A stretch of DNA of 5,414 bases. Origin: Clostridiaceae bacterium. GTDB lineage: Bacteria > Bacillota_I > Bacilli_A > Erysipelotrichales > Coprobacillaceae. The notes beneath the pieces were generated by a model. That model was not told the origin of the DNA. It searched no databases and saw nothing but the letters and a program-made list of their open reading frames with translations. The translations under genes and the position numbers were made by a program. Each line of letters starts with the position of its first letter. The stretch's first letter is position 1. Location: positions 1 to 5,414 of the forward strand of contig CABJAS010000014.1 of the NCBI GenBank assembly GCA_902363625.1. The letters are read 5' to 3'. Positions 5,270-5,414 of this stretch are shown one piece after another.

Positions 5270-5276
5270 CCCCCTT
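5270..5276 (-). promoter_or_regulatory. Ribosome binding site deciding the darA start
   Basis: AAGGGGG on the minus strand, seven bases before the ATG at 5262. It supports the 108-residue protein over an 18-residue longer version. Confidence 0.75.
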
Positions 5277-5286
5277 CGTTACTATT

Positions 5287-5315
5287 ATTATACACAAAAA
5301 AAGAGAAATAGTACA
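5287..5315 (-). promoter_or_regulatory. Probable darA promoter
   Basis: A perfect -10 TATAAT lies at 5287-5292 on the minus strand. A weak -35 candidate TGTACT (5310-5315) sits 17 bases away, and the spacer is T-rich. Transcription would start near 5280, giving a very short leader. Confidence 0.55.
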
Positions 5316-5351
5316 CTAAAATAAGTAGAAATCTATCTCCCCTCTATACAT

Positions 5352-5376
5352 AAAAAAAGGAGGAAACCCTCCTCTC
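5352..5376 (-). terminator. Terminator of an upstream unit beyond the right edge
   Basis: Arms AGGAGG (5358-5363) and CCTCCT (5368-5373) enclose a four-base loop. On the minus strand the stem is followed by a T-run (complement of 5352-5358). It ends transcription from a gene to the right and isolates darA from it. In bases 5374-5414 one minus-strand frame ends at a TAG (5397-5399) after five codons, which could be the tail of that gene, but this is too short to call. Confidence 0.75.
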
Positions 5377-5414
5377 TTCTCTTACCCGGCAATCTGCTAT
5401 TTTCGCGATCTCTC

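Noticed and set aside
5374..5414. End of a structured RNA gene such as SRP RNA before the right-edge terminator
   Set aside because: A GC-richer stretch precedes the terminator, but only about 40 bases are visible and no diagnostic RNA motif can be recognised.

Overview
This is an AT-rich window from a low-GC Gram-positive anaerobe (Bacillota). The evidence is strong GGAGG-type ribosome sites, a c-di-AMP receptor of the DarA/PstA family, a clostridial-type reverse rubrerythrin, a DUF975 membrane protein and a large surface protein with a Gram-positive wall-anchor tail. The mix fits a gut Erysipelotrichia or Clostridia member, but the species cannot be named from the sequence. All five genes lie on the minus strand, so transcription runs from high to low coordinates.

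Region by region, in order of transcription: (1) 5263-5414 holds a terminator for an unseen upstream unit, then a short promoter. (2) darA (4936-5262), a c-di-AMP-binding PII-like protein, has its own promoter and terminator. (3) A two-gene unit encodes a DUF975 membrane protein (4145-4837) and, 37 bases later, a YusI-like ArsC/Spx-family thioredoxin-fold protein (3757-4107). Its promoter is packed against the darA terminator. (4) A reverse rubrerythrin (3076-3624) has an extended -10 promoter and a perfect 9-1-9 inverted repeat resembling a PerR/Fur box in its leader, and ends in two tandem terminators. (5) A control region of about 300 bases holds a near-consensus promoter, two perfect palindromes and a direct repeat. 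(6) An 873-residue surface protein (137-2758) has a signal peptide, about twelve glycine-turn repeats, a divergent InlB-type repeat, a stalk and a membrane anchor, and is followed by two hairpins. (7) Bases 1-60 hold a likely promoter for a further minus-strand gene beyond the left edge.

The layout is four separately insulated transcription units rather than one pathway. Rubrerythrin (peroxide defence) and the thioredoxin-fold protein could both serve redox stress, and DarA reads c-di-AMP, which in this phylum is tied to osmotic and envelope control. No mobile element, CRISPR array or RNA gene was found. The least ordinary object is the surface protein: its repeat fold is not one I can assign to a named family, and it has a 329-residue stretch without lysine. 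I see no convincing evidence of a wholly new multi-gene system.
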